From Aquibium pacificus (GTDB taxonomy: Bacteria > Pseudomonadota > Alphaproteobacteria > Rhizobiales > Rhizobiaceae), in assembly GCF_040839445.1 (NCBI RefSeq), contig NZ_JBDPGJ010000002.1:62001-126000 (forward strand): DNA of 64,000 nucleotides. Reading direction: 5' to 3'. Shown here in pieces: positions 52,754 to 62,001 of this stretch. The translations under genes and the position numbers were made by a program. The notes under the pieces are model-generated. The model was not told where the DNA came from, did not search any database, and saw only the letters and a list, made by a program, of their open reading frames with translations. Each line of letters opens with the position of its first letter. Within the stretch, counting starts at the first letter, position 1.

Positions 52754-53893
52754 TCAGGCTTGGAGACGGGCGGGAGAAAGCGCCCGCGGATCGAGCCCCT
52801 CGTCGATGATGTCGCCCGGCAGGGTCTCGCCACCCACCAGGGCGGCGGCGAAACGCGACAAAGCCGGCGCGGTCTGGATACCGTAGCCACCCTGCCCCGC
52901 CAGCCAAAAGAATCCGGGCAGGCGGGGATCGAATCCCGCCACGGGGGTCTTGTCCGCCACGAAGCTCCGCAGGCCCGCCCACTTGTTCTCCACCCGGTGA
53001 ATCGGGAAATCGAATGCCGTCCCGATCCGGTCGATGCAGATGGCCACGTCCAGCTCCTCCGGCTGGGCGTCGCATGGCTCGGAGGGCGTCTCGTCGGCGG
53101 GCGACATGAGGAAGCGTCCGGCATCCGGCTTGATGTAGAACTCCTCGTCCACATCCACGACCATCGGCCACTGGCCGATCGCAGCGCCGTCCGGTGCGGC
53201 GACGATGAGCGCGGTACGGCGCTTCGGCACGAGCCCGATCGGGTGCGCGCCCGCCTGCGCGCCGATCGCGTCCGCCCATGCGCCGGCGGCGTTGACGACG
53301 ATATCGGCCCGTATGTCGAGATCGCGAGTGTGGATGCGCCAACCTCCCGCATCCCGTTCGATGCCGAGGATTTCCGCATCGGTCGCAAGCCTTCCGCCCG
53401 CGGCGCGGAACTGGCGAAGATATCCGTGGTGGAGCGCATGGACGTCGATGTCGCGTGCGCTCGTGTCGTGGATCGCACCGGCGACGTAGCTGTCCCGCAG
53501 CAAGGGCATCAGTTTCGATGCCTCGGCCGCGGACACGCGTCGGACCTTTTCCCCCACTGGAAATGATGAATACTCTCGTTCGAGCGCCTCGACCTGATCG
53601 CTGCGAGCAACCGTCAGCACGCCACGCGGCGACAGGATCCGGTCAGATGTGAAACCGGCCGGGGGGCCGTCGAAGAAAGCCCTCGATGCGCGCGACAGCG
53701 CCCTGATCTGTGGCGGCCCGTAGGTCTCGGAGAACAGCGCCGCGGAGCGTCCGGTCGTGTGATATCCCGGCTGGCTCTCACGCTCGGCCAGTATCACGCG
53801 ATGCTTCCTAGCGAGTTCGAAAGCAACCGATGCCCCGGCCATCCCCGCGCCGATGACGAGAATATCGCATGTTTCGACAGATGCTGCCGCCAA
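52754..53893 (-). CDS. FAD-dependent amine oxidoreductase, D-arginine dehydrogenase-like
   Basis: A 379-residue flavoprotein of the DAO/DadA family. The FAD loop is DILVIGAGMAGASVAFELA. QPGYHTTGRSAALFSETYG, SRASRAFFDGPPAGF, VPKRRTALIVAAPDG, FYIKPDAGRFLMSPADE and FFWLAGQGGYGIQTAPAL match closely what I recall of Pseudomonas aeruginosa DauA, a D-arginine dehydrogenase. So oxidation of D-arginine or another D-amino acid to the 2-oxo acid is probable but not proved. The start is a TTG at 53893 with GGGGAG 8 bases upstream; no ATG precedes the FAD loop. It is divergent from an XRE-cupin regulator that likely controls it. Confidence 0.85.
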   Translation of the reverse strand: MAAASVETCDILVIGAGMAGASVAFELARKHRVILAERESQPGYHTTGRSAALFSETYGPPQIRALSRASRAFFDGPPAGFTSDRILSPRGVLTVARSDQVEALEREYSSFPVGEKVRRVSAAEASKLMPLLRDSYVAGAIHDTSARDIDVHALHHGYLRQFRAAGGRLATDAEILGIERDAGGWRIHTRDLDIRADIVVNAAGAWADAIGAQAGAHPIGLVPKRRTALIVAAPDGAAIGQWPMVVDVDEEFYIKPDAGRFLMSPADETPSEPCDAQPEELDVAICIDRIGTAFDFPIHRVENKWAGLRSFVADKTPVAGFDPRLPGFFWLAGQGGYGIQTAPALSRFAAALVGGETLPGDIIDEGLDPRALSPARLQA

Positions 53894-53934
53894 TGGCCGA
53901 ACTCCCCTGTTGGAAGACCAAGCACTAGCAGAGA

Positions 53935-53950
53935 TTTTCCGATCGGAAAA
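53935..53950. promoter_or_regulatory. 16-bp perfect palindrome between the DauA-like and XRE-cupin genes
   Basis: TTTTCCGATCGGAAAA equals its own reverse complement. It lies in the 62-base gap between two divergent starts, 4 bases before the regulator ATG at 53955 and 41 bases before the TTG of the oxidoreductase. It is the obvious binding site for the XRE-cupin protein, which probably represses both genes and itself. It also overlaps the expected ribosome-site region of the regulator. Confidence 0.7.
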
Positions 53951-53954
53951 TGAG

Positions 53955-54650
53955 ATGGACGAACCGTGCTGGCCTTCGTACCTTGAGCGGATGGATCAAC
54001 AGGCTCCACGACGGACGGACGCGGCGGACCGGCGAGTGCGCATGGGAGAAAGGCTGCGGCAGCTCCGGCGCGGTCGCGGGCTCACGCTGAGCGACGTCGC
54101 GCGACTCTCGGGGCTCGCCGTCTCGACCGTGTCCAAGGTCGAACGCGGCCTGATGGCCCTGACCTACGACCGTTTCAGCCAGCTGGCGGACGGTTTGGGC
54201 ATCGACCTGATGGAACTCTTTTCCGAACATGGCTCCCGGTTCCGGCCCGGCGAGGTCGCCATCGCGCGCGAGGACGAATTCCGGCTTCACGTGACGGAAA
54301 ACTATTCCTACGAGATGCTGTTTCCGGAACTGCGGGGCAAGGCGATGACGCCGATGCTGGGCACGCTCCAGCCATTCGAACGCATGCGCTTCGATCGTTT
54401 CGTCAGCCATGCCGGCGAGGAATTCCTGATCGTGCTCGCAGGAAGCGTGACCGTTCATCTGGAGAACCGCTCGCCGGTAACTCTCGGGACCGGCGAAAGC
54501 CTCTATTTCGATTCGAGCCGCGGCCACCTCTACGCTTCAGCGGGGCCGCAGGACGCACGCATCCTCGTGGTCTGCACCCGATCGAGGGATGCCGGGCAAG
54601 CCGCGGAGCCGCAGGAAGCGGTCGCGGTGGTTCCTCCCGAAGCCGTCTAA
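53955..54650 (+). CDS. XRE-family regulator with cupin domain
   Basis: A 231-residue regulator. The N-terminal HTH (GERLRQLRRGRGLTLSDVAR, then LSGLAVSTVSKVERGLMALT) is of the Cro/CI type. The C-terminal half is a cupin ligand-binding barrel with SHAGEEFLIVLAGSVTVHLE and ESLYFDSSRGHLYASAG. Such proteins often control catabolism of amino acids or amines and sense the substrate in the cupin. The divergent DauA-like gene and the palindrome between them point to control of D-amino-acid oxidation. ATG 53955 is chosen; a second ATG at 53991 is possible. The C-terminal tail is Ala/Glu-rich. Confidence 0.92.
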   Translation: MDEPCWPSYLERMDQQAPRRTDAADRRVRMGERLRQLRRGRGLTLSDVARLSGLAVSTVSKVERGLMALTYDRFSQLADGLGIDLMELFSEHGSRFRPGEVAIAREDEFRLHVTENYSYEMLFPELRGKAMTPMLGTLQPFERMRFDRFVSHAGEEFLIVLAGSVTVHLENRSPVTLGTGESLYFDSSRGHLYASAGPQDARILVVCTRSRDAGQAAEPQEAVAVVPPEAV

Positions 54651-54708
54651 GGCAAATTTAAGGTCTCCCGCCTATTTTCCCGTTGAGGCAGGAGAAGGCT
54701 CCCGGGTT

Positions 54709-57399
54709 TTGTTTTCAACGTTGCGAGCGTGCGCTTCGAAATTTTCGACCCTGGTCCGCCGCCCGGCCAATGCCACGGCAGCAATCGCATTCGTCGTGAT
54801 CATCGCGGCGGGCATCTTCGCGGAATACCAGAACCAGCAGGTGTTCGAACGCGAGCTCCGCGCCAAGGTGTTCAACGAAGCCAGCCTGGTTCGCGCCCGG
54901 CTCGAAGGCAACATCAATGGCAATGTGCAGCTGGTGCGTGGGCTCGTGGCCACCTTGTCGGCCAATCCTGACATCGATCAGGAAGGGTTCTCGCTGCTCG
55001 CCGCGAAGCTGATGGCGGAGCGGTCGCAGTTGCGAAACATCGCAGCGGCGCCTGATCTCGTCATCTCAATGATGTATCCGATCGAGGGCAACGAGCGCGC
55101 AATCGGGCTGGACTACAGGGAATCGAAACCGCAACGCGAAGCGGCATTTCGTGCCCGCGACACCGGCGAACTCGTGCTCGCCGGCCCTCTCGATCTCGTC
55201 CAGGGAGGGAAAGGACTGGTTGCCCGCTTTCCAGTCTTCGTCGACGAGCCGGAAGACCGCCACTTCTGGGGCATTGTATCGGCCGTCATCGACGTTCCCC
55301 GCCTTTACGCCGACAGCGGTCTAAATGCTTCGGACCTCTCGATCGAAATCGCGATCACCGGCACGGATGCTCTCGGCGCCGACGGGACGCGGTTCTTCGG
55401 AAGCGGGCAGATCACGCAGGACAATCCGGTCGAGCTCGACGTCGAACTGCCGTCGGGGGGCTGGCGCATGGCCGCGATCCCGAAAGGCGGCTGGGATTCC
55501 TCGCCCCCGAACGTCTGGTGGCTCCGTGCCGTCATGTTCATCGGAGGCGCCTTCATCCTCGTGCCGATCTTCGCAAGCGGTCGTCTCATGGAAGAACGGC
55601 AGCGGAACATCGGAGAACTTCATCGCCGCGAAATGCAGCTCGCTCGCCTGTCCCGGCGGCTCAGACTGGCATTGGACACCTCGAAGGTCGGTGTCTGGGA
55701 GATGGATATCGAGTCCAGGAGCCTGTTCTGGGACGACCGTATGAACGAGATCTACGGTTATCCGGCGGACGGCGAGCCGCGGGACTACACGTCCTGGGCG
55801 CGGCGCCTGCATCCGGAGGACACCGACCGGGCGAAGGAGGAGTTTCGCGACGCGATCGAAGTGAGCGGGAAATATCTGTCCGAATATCGCCTCGTCCTGC
55901 CCGGCGGCGAAATCCGCCATATCCGGGCGATCGGTGCGGTGTACCGGGATTACGGCGAACCTGCCCGGATTGTGGGGGTCAACTGGGACGTATCGGCCGA
56001 CGCTGCCCTGAACGACGAACTCAAGCGCGCCAACACGCTCACCGAGGCGCGCAACCGGGAACTGGTCGCAGCAAAGGAACGGATCGAGTTCATCGCCCTC
56101 CATGATGCGCTGACGGGACTGCCGAATCGCCGCTACCTCGACCACGTGCTTGCCGAACATGCCGCATTGTTCGGTGCCGGGATCGAGACGGCCGGGTTGC
56201 TGCACATCGATCTCGACCGATTCAAGCAGATCAACGACACTCTGGGGCACTCGGCAGGCGACGCCATGCTCGTCCATGCCGCCGGAGTCCTGCGAAGCTG
56301 CGTCCGAAGCGGCGATTTCGTGGCGCGAGTAGGCGGGGACGAGTTTGTGATCGTGTGCCGCCGCACCAGGGCGGGCGAAGAGGAAGGGACGCACTATCTC
56401 GCGGACCTGGCCGAGCGCCTGATTGCGGAAATGCAGCGTCCTGTCCCCTACGAAAGCCACGAGTGCCGGTTCGGGGTCAGCATCGGCATCGCCAGCGACA
56501 CCGATTCCTACGCTGATCCGACGCAGCTCCTGGTACACGCGGACATCGCCTTGTACCGGGCCAAGAGCAGGGGACGGAATCGCTATCAGTTCTTCAACGA
56601 CGCGCTGCGGACGGAAATCGTTACCACCAAGCGGGTCGCCGACGACATCCTGTCGGCGATCGAAAAGACGCAGTTCGTCGCCCACTACCAGCCGCAATTC
56701 GATTCCGACACGCTGGAAATCGTCGGTGTCGAGGCGCTTGCCCGATGGGAGCACCCGACGGAAGGCCTTCTCCAGCCTTCCGCCTTCATGAAGATCGCCG
56801 AGGAACTCAACGTGGTCGACGTCATCGATCGCATCATCCTCGAGCAGACGCTCGCCGATCTGAAGGATTGGGACGCACGCGGGCTGGCGATCCCGAAGGC
56901 TTCGGTGAACGTGTCGGCGCGGCGGCTGCACGACGAGGAACTGGTCAGTAGCCTGCGCGAACTGGCGATCGAGCCCGGTCGCATCTCCTTCGAACTGGTG
57001 GAATCAATCTTCCTGGACGAGCAGGACGAGTTGGTCGCCTGGAACGTCGATCTCATCAAGGAACTCGGGATCGATATCGAAATCGACGATTTCGGCACGG
57101 GCTATGCATCGATCGTCAGCCTGATGAAGCTGAAGCCCAGCCGGCTCAAGATCGACCGGCAACTGGTGCTGCCCATCTCGCAGTCCCGCGCGCAGTGCCA
57201 GCTCGTCGGCTCGATCATCGAGATCGGCAAGTCGCTGGGCATCGAGGTCCTGGCCGAGGGCGTGGAGACGATGGAACATGCGCGCATTCTGAACAAGCTC
57301 GGCTGCAATGCGCTGCAGGGATATGCATTCGCCCGGCCGATGCCGTCGCGGGAACTCTCCGAATTCGTTACTAGCCGGCGCTGGCGCCGCGCTTCCTGA
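54709..57399 (+). CDS. CHASE-PAS-GGDEF-EAL cyclic-di-GMP enzyme
   Basis: An ~896-residue membrane signalling protein that can both make and break c-di-GMP. There is a first membrane helix at about 22-40 (AIAFVVIIAAGIFAEYQN), a periplasmic CHASE domain to ~265, and a second membrane helix near 272-290 (VMFIGGAFILVPIFASGR). A coiled stretch leads to a PAS domain at ~320-430 (LDTSKVGVWEMDIESRSLFW). The GGDEF domain (~465-620) has an intact ARVGGDEFVIV, and the EAL domain (~640-890) has VEALARWEHP, NVSARRL and IEIDDFGTGYASIVSLM. Both active sites look intact. The start is uncertain: TTG 54709 avoids overlap with the regulator gene, and an ATG at 54589 would overlap it. Confidence 0.9.
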   Translation: MFSTLRACASKFSTLVRRPANATAAIAFVVIIAAGIFAEYQNQQVFERELRAKVFNEASLVRARLEGNINGNVQLVRGLVATLSANPDIDQEGFSLLAAKLMAERSQLRNIAAAPDLVISMMYPIEGNERAIGLDYRESKPQREAAFRARDTGELVLAGPLDLVQGGKGLVARFPVFVDEPEDRHFWGIVSAVIDVPRLYADSGLNASDLSIEIAITGTDALGADGTRFFGSGQITQDNPVELDVELPSGGWRMAAIPKGGWDSSPPNVWWLRAVMFIGGAFILVPIFASGRLMEERQRNIGELHRREMQLARLSRRLRLALDTSKVGVWEMDIESRSLFWDDRMNEIYGYPADGEPRDYTSWARRLHPEDTDRAKEEFRDAIEVSGKYLSEYRLVLPGGEIRHIRAIGAVYRDYGEPARIVGVNWDVSADAALNDELKRANTLTEARNRELVAAKERIEFIALHDALTGLPNRRYLDHVLAEHAALFGAGIETAGLLHIDLDRFKQINDTLGHSAGDAMLVHAAGVLRSCVRSGDFVARVGGDEFVIVCRRTRAGEEEGTHYLADLAERLIAEMQRPVPYESHECRFGVSIGIASDTDSYADPTQLLVHADIALYRAKSRGRNRYQFFNDALRTEIVTTKRVADDILSAIEKTQFVAHYQPQFDSDTLEIVGVEALARWEHPTEGLLQPSAFMKIAEELNVVDVIDRIILEQTLADLKDWDARGLAIPKASVNVSARRLHDEELVSSLRELAIEPGRISFELVESIFLDEQDELVAWNVDLIKELGIDIEIDDFGTGYASIVSLMKLKPSRLKIDRQLVLPISQSRAQCQLVGSIIEIGKSLGIEVLAEGVETMEHARILNKLGCNALQGYAFARPMPSRELSEFVTSRRWRRAS

Positions 57400-57425
57400 C
57401 GCCGTCCCATGTCCGGGACCGACGG

Positions 57426-58058
57426 TCAGCTCTCAAGCATCCGCGCCAGGCGCTCCGCCTCTTCCAGATCGCCGGGCGAATTGACGTTGAGAAACGGATC
57501 GATAGGCCCCTCGACCCATGGCACCGACACGGTGCGATAGCGGGAGGTCCACAGGGCGACCTTGCGCAGACGTTCCGCGACGATCGCCTGGCGCAGGTGG
57601 TCGCGCAGAGCGACGGGCCAGAGGCCCACGACATTATGCGTCCGTCCACCGGACGCGGCCAGCGCGATGTCTGCGACCTGCGCGCGCCGTGCTTCGGACA
57701 GGCGCGACACGAGATCGCGCGGCAGGAACGGGCAGTCGCCAGGTACGGTCGCGATCAACTCCGCGGCCGGGAGTTCCCGCGCCGCCCAGTCCATCCCCGC
57801 GAGGATCCCGGCGAGGGGACCGACGAAACCCGTGACCGGATCAGCGACGACGGGCAGCCCGTAGTTCGCGAAACGCGCGGGGTCCCCGTTCGCGCTCAGC
57901 ACCATCCGGCTGCATTGCGGGGCAAGGCGTTCGAGAACGCTGTCGAGCATTGGGCGTCCGGCTAGGGTGAACAGCGGCTTGTCACCGCCGCCCATGCGAC
58001 TCGCCATGCCGCCGGCGAGGATGACGCCGACCACTGCCTCGCCGACGCTAGTAGACAT
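57426..58058 (-). CDS. mobA: Molybdenum cofactor guanylyltransferase
   Basis: MobA transfers GMP from GTP to molybdopterin to form the MGD cofactor. The 210-residue protein has the nucleotidyltransferase loop VVGVILAGGMASRMGGGDKP, SANGDPARFANYGLPVVADP, GPLAGILAGMDWA and ATVPGDCPFLPRDLV. Its ATG at 58058 lies within the end of the upstream cyclase gene, with an 11-base overlap. No other molybdopterin genes are beside it. Confidence 0.93.
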   Translation of the reverse strand: MSTSVGEAVVGVILAGGMASRMGGGDKPLFTLAGRPMLDSVLERLAPQCSRMVLSANGDPARFANYGLPVVADPVTGFVGPLAGILAGMDWAARELPAAELIATVPGDCPFLPRDLVSRLSEARRAQVADIALAASGGRTHNVVGLWPVALRDHLRQAIVAERLRKVALWTSRYRTVSVPWVEGPIDPFLNVNSPGDLEEAERLARMLES

Positions 58059-59262
58059 AGATCTTCTGCGGGCCCTCGAACCCCTTGAACGGGACTTCCG
58101 CGACGAGTTCAGGGCTGGTGCATAGGAATCCCGCGATGTCCGCCGAGGCGACGCGTCGTAACGACAGCGCCGATGCCGCCGCAAGCAGCCGCGCGGCGTA
58201 GTTCACCGGGCGGCCGATCGCCGTGAAGTCCAGCCGGTTGGCTCCGCCAACGTTGCCGTAATGGAACCGTCCGGCATGCAGGGCGGATCGGAAGGCGACC
58301 GTTTCTCCGACCCGCGACTCGGCGAGCCTGGCTTCTCCTTCCAGGACCGTTTCGCTGGCCGCCTTCGTCGCTTCCTCGAGGCGCATCGACTTCCCGAAGG
58401 GGAAGATCGCGAAGAAACCGTCGCCGAGGAACTTCAGGATCTCGCCGCCATGCGCCTCCACAGGCGGCACGACGATATCGAACGCATCGTTCAGCATGGT
58501 CACGATCTGCGGCCCCGAGAGCCGGTTGGAAAGTTCCGTGAACCCGATGAGGTCGGTGAACAGGATCACCGCGTCGATCTCCTCCCCGTCGCCGCGATGG
58601 ACGCGTCCCTGCAGGATCTGTTCGCCGCCGCCGCGCCCGACATAGGTCGACAAGATGGAAGCCGCATTGAGCCGCAGGAGGTAGACCTCCACGAGGCGGG
58701 CCAGCGGTTTCTGAACGCGTTCGAGCGCCTCGATCTGCGGTTCGGAGAATCCGTCAGGATCTTTGGTCGAGAAGGTCGCGGCATGCGTTTCACCGGTGGT
58801 GAAGATCAGCGGCTGCGCCAGATAGTCCGTAAAACCCTCGGCCCGCAGTTCGCCCAGGATGATGAACTCGGCCAGCGCATCGGGGTCGGTCAGCCGGCGA
58901 CGTATGGTCACCTGTCCGGCGGTCACCGTCGGCAGCGGGTTCCTGATGTACTGGTCCTCCGAGAAGAGGCCGATCGCCCCCTCCCCCATCTTCACGCCGT
59001 CCGCCGCCGTCCAGGTGAAGCGGCGGGCGGCGACGTTGGGATGCAGCGTGTTGATGAAGAGCGCGAAGCGGTCGATCGGAACACCGGCCGCCACCAGCCG
59101 GCGGCAGATGCCGTCAATGATGGTATGCGCGCTGGCACTCGGACGCGCACCGTCGATCATCCAGTTGACGAGCGATTCCACGGCGCGGGAATCGACCTGC
59201 CGGCTCCGTTCGCGTCGAACGGCAGCGTTCCTGGTTCTGGCGACTTTGGTGGTCGAAATCAT
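58048..59262 (-). CDS. Class III adenylate/guanylate cyclase
   Basis: A 404-residue soluble cyclase. The N-terminal ~210 residues are a helical, possibly GAF-like sensor region (AAGVPIDRFALFINTLHPNV). The catalytic domain (residues ~225-404) has DAVILFTDLIGFTELSNRLS with the first metal Asp, VEAHGGEILKFLGDGFFAIF with the second metal Asp, and FTAIGRPVNYAARLLAAA. Adenylate cyclase activity is the usual assignment. The rhizobia carry many such proteins; the signal is unknown. It overlaps mobA by 11 bases. Confidence 0.92.
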   Translation of the reverse strand: MISTTKVARTRNAAVRRERSRQVDSRAVESLVNWMIDGARPSASAHTIIDGICRRLVAAGVPIDRFALFINTLHPNVAARRFTWTAADGVKMGEGAIGLFSEDQYIRNPLPTVTAGQVTIRRRLTDPDALAEFIILGELRAEGFTDYLAQPLIFTTGETHAATFSTKDPDGFSEPQIEALERVQKPLARLVEVYLLRLNAASILSTYVGRGGGEQILQGRVHRGDGEEIDAVILFTDLIGFTELSNRLSGPQIVTMLNDAFDIVVPPVEAHGGEILKFLGDGFFAIFPFGKSMRLEEATKAASETVLEGEARLAESRVGETVAFRSALHAGRFHYGNVGGANRLDFTAIGRPVNYAARLLAAASALSLRRVASADIAGFLCTSPELVAEVPFKGFEGPQKIYVY

Positions 59263-59377
59263 CCGGATGCCTCAGCCGGCTAGATACCACGGCCGGCAAG
59301 GGAGGACCAACAGCCGCGGCAAGCGCGGGGCCGGGAAGTCCGTTGATGGAGCGTCACCGGCTTTGATACGAGTGGGC

Positions 59378-60967
59378 CTACGCCGCCTCGCGCACCTGAT
59401 AGTCCTTGATCGCCGCGAAACGGATCATCTTCCATCGCTCGGCCTCGTAGTTAAGCCCGAATTCGTGCGGGGCGAGGAACACCGGGTCGCCGTCGAGATC
59501 GCGGGCGATGTCGCCCTTGTGCGCGTCGACGAAACGCTCGAGCTCGGCGCGCGAATCCGCCGAGATCCAGCGGCAGACCGAAAACCGGGCCATTTCGAAA
59601 TCGACCGGCAGGCCGTATTCGGCATCGAGCCGCTCCTTGAGCACGTCGAGCTGCAGCGCGCCGACGACGCCGACGATCGCCGGAGAGCCGTCCTCGGGCG
59701 TGAAGAGCTGGACGACCCCCTCCTCCGCCATCTGCTGCAGCGCCTCCTTGAGCTTCTTTGCCTTCATCGGATCGCCGAGCCTGACGCGGCGAAGGATTTC
59801 CGGCGCGAAATTCGGAACCCCCCGGAACAGGAGTTCCTCGCCCTCGGTCAGCGTGTCGCCGATCCTGAGCGTGCCGTGGTTGGGGATGCCGACGACATCG
59901 CCGGCGAAGGCCTCGTCGGCGGTCACGCGGGTGCGGGCGAAGAAGAACTGCGGCGCGGACAGGCTCATCGGCTTGCCGGTGCGCACGAGCTTGGCCTTCA
60001 TGCCGCGCTCGAGCTTGCCCGAACAGACCCGGACGAAGGCGATGCGGTCGCGGTGGTTGGGGTCCATGTTGGCCTGGATCTTGAAGACGAAGGAGGTCAT
60101 CTTGTCCTCCGTCGCATGGATGGTGCGCGTGTCGGCCTCCTGGTCGCGCGGACTGGGTGCCCAGGCGCCGAGCGCCTCGATGAGATCGCGTACGCCGAAA
60201 TTCCGCAGCGCCGAGCCGAAGAAGACGGGGGTCAGATGCCCGTCGCGGAAAGCGGAAAGATCGAAGGGCCGGCACGCCTCGCGCGCCAGTTCCATCTCCT
60301 CTACGAAGGCGTCGCGCTCGTTGGCCGGGAGCATGCCCGATACCTGCTCCGACTGCGGGCCGTTGACCTTGATCCAGTCCTTGTCGGCGTCGCCGTGACG
60401 GATGGCATTGTCTGCCAGATGATAGGTGCCGCCAAAGCTCCGGCCGCGGCCGATCGGCCAGGTGACTGGCGCGGTGTCGAGCGCGAGCTTCTCCTCCACC
60501 TCGTCCAGGATTTCGAACGGATCGCGCGTCTCGCGGTCCATCTTGTTGACGAAGGTGACGATCGGTATGTCGCGCAGCCGGCAGACCTCGAACAGCTTCA
60601 GCGTGCGCGGCTCGATGCCCTTGGCCGCGTCGATGACCATGACCGCGCTGTCGACGGCGGTCAGCGTGCGGTAGGTGTCGTCAGCGAAATCCTCGTGGCC
60701 CGGTGTGTCGAGCAGGTTGAAGACGTGATCGCCGTACTCGAAGGTCATCACCGAGGTGACGACGGAAATGCCGCGCTCGCGCTCGATCTTCATCCAGTCG
60801 GAACGCGTCTGGATCTTGTCCTTCTTGGCCTTGACCTCGCCGGCGAGCTGGATCGCTCCGCCGAAAAGCAGCAGCTTTTCGGTCAGCGTGGTCTTGCCCG
60901 CGTCGGGGTGCGAAATGATCGCGAAGGTGCGGCGGCGCGCGACCGCCTTTTCTATGGCTTCCGTCAT
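59378..60967 (-). CDS. prfC: Peptide chain release factor 3
   Basis: RF3 is a GTPase that recycles class I release factors after termination. The 529-residue protein has the P-loop ISHPDAGKTTLTEKLLLFGG, switch II LLDTPGHEDFADDTYRTL and TFVNKMDRETRDPFEIL (NKxD), followed by EF-G-like domains (EGEELLFRGVPNFAPEILRR). The ATG at 60967 is the only plausible start. It has no close operon partner. Confidence 0.96.
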   Translation of the reverse strand: MTEAIEKAVARRRTFAIISHPDAGKTTLTEKLLLFGGAIQLAGEVKAKKDKIQTRSDWMKIERERGISVVTSVMTFEYGDHVFNLLDTPGHEDFADDTYRTLTAVDSAVMVIDAAKGIEPRTLKLFEVCRLRDIPIVTFVNKMDRETRDPFEILDEVEEKLALDTAPVTWPIGRGRSFGGTYHLADNAIRHGDADKDWIKVNGPQSEQVSGMLPANERDAFVEEMELAREACRPFDLSAFRDGHLTPVFFGSALRNFGVRDLIEALGAWAPSPRDQEADTRTIHATEDKMTSFVFKIQANMDPNHRDRIAFVRVCSGKLERGMKAKLVRTGKPMSLSAPQFFFARTRVTADEAFAGDVVGIPNHGTLRIGDTLTEGEELLFRGVPNFAPEILRRVRLGDPMKAKKLKEALQQMAEEGVVQLFTPEDGSPAIVGVVGALQLDVLKERLDAEYGLPVDFEMARFSVCRWISADSRAELERFVDAHKGDIARDLDGDPVFLAPHEFGLNYEAERWKMIRFAAIKDYQVREAA

Positions 60968-61075
60968 GTCTGCGATGTCCGTTGATTGCGCGGGCTTATA
61001 GCGGGGCGGAAAAGGACTGTCGAACGCGAATTTGGCGGGGGCATCATTCGCGTCGGCCGGTGCGCGGCCGGGAGG

Positions 61076-61801
61076 TCAGTCGAACGTGCAGGGCCAGGAA
61101 GCGGAAGGCGAAAGTCCGGCCGGGAGCTTCGTATCGCCGTCGCCGCAGGTGAGATCTACCTGCGCCTGGGCAAGACCGCTGGCGGACGACAGATCCAGAC
61201 CTTCGATCCTCGTCAGGTACATGAAGGCGTTCTCGAAATCGACTGCGCCGTCCAACTCGGCACCGACGAAGTTGGCGCGCGAAAGGTTGGCCAGCGTGAA
61301 GCGCGCTCCCCCCAGGCGGCTTTTCTCGAAACTGGCGCGTCCGAGCTCCGCCTTCTCGAAATTCGCGTTTGCCAGTATCGCGCCGGAGAAATCGGCGCGC
61401 TGCAGTTCCGCGCCGGCGAAGCTCGCACCGTCCGCCTGCATTCCGGCGAAGCTCGTCCGATAGGCCTCCGCCCGTCCGAAGTTCGCACCCGCCGCATTGG
61501 CGCCGGCGAGCGAGGAACGCACCAGGGTGGCCTTCTGGAGGTCGGCTTGCCGCAGATCCGCGTCGCGCAGGTCGGTCAGGGTAAAGTCGCCACCGGCCAG
61601 GGTTGCGCCCCCGAGCTTCGCCCCCCTCATGACGATATTGCTCTTGGTGCAATCCTCCCAGTTAACCTGCGGAGCGGGCATGCTCTTGCAGTCCGCCGCC
61701 ATCGCGGAAGCGCCGGGGTAGACAAGCGCCAGCAGCAGGACGGCGAACCACCCGGCCTTCACTCCTGCTCCCGACGACGTCGAGGCCTCTGCGTGGGGCA
61801 T
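61076..61801 (-). CDS. Exported pentapeptide-repeat protein
   Basis: A 241-residue protein with a signal peptide (around residues 15-35, GWFAVLLLALVYPGASAMA) and about 20 pentapeptide repeats of the A(D/N)Lxx type between residues 60 and 205. Examples are LRDADLRQADLQKATLVRSS, FSGAILANANFEKAEL and LSRANFVGAELDG, which together predict a right-handed quadrilateral beta-helix. Two Cys in ADCKSMPAPQVNWEDCTKS and two more near the C-terminus probably form disulfides in the periplasm. No Qnr-type or enzymatic motif is seen. Start ATG 61801. Function unknown. Confidence 0.88.
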   Translation of the reverse strand: MPHAEASTSSGAGVKAGWFAVLLLALVYPGASAMAADCKSMPAPQVNWEDCTKSNIVMRGAKLGGATLAGGDFTLTDLRDADLRQADLQKATLVRSSLAGANAAGANFGRAEAYRTSFAGMQADGASFAGAELQRADFSGAILANANFEKAELGRASFEKSRLGGARFTLANLSRANFVGAELDGAVDFENAFMYLTRIEGLDLSSASGLAQAQVDLTCGDGDTKLPAGLSPSASWPCTFD

Positions 61802-62001
61802 GGCAAACGATCCCGTTCTATCGGCGGTCCCACCGGCCGCCGTTCGCCATCGTCTCATACATGCAAACGGCACCAACCGGAAGCTGCCCATCGCTCGGGA
61901 TGGAGTAGGTGCCGCGACCGCGAGGCGGTTCGGACCGCGTCTGTCCGGGGAACCGGCGCGATGAAGCGCCCTTTCCGAGACCGATCCATTTTTTGGTCGG
62001 C

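Noticed and set aside
58859..60985. Plus-strand frame of about 700 codons opposite prfC and the cyclase
   Set aside because: Antisense shadow of prfC, whose GTPase motifs are intact; the shadow has none.
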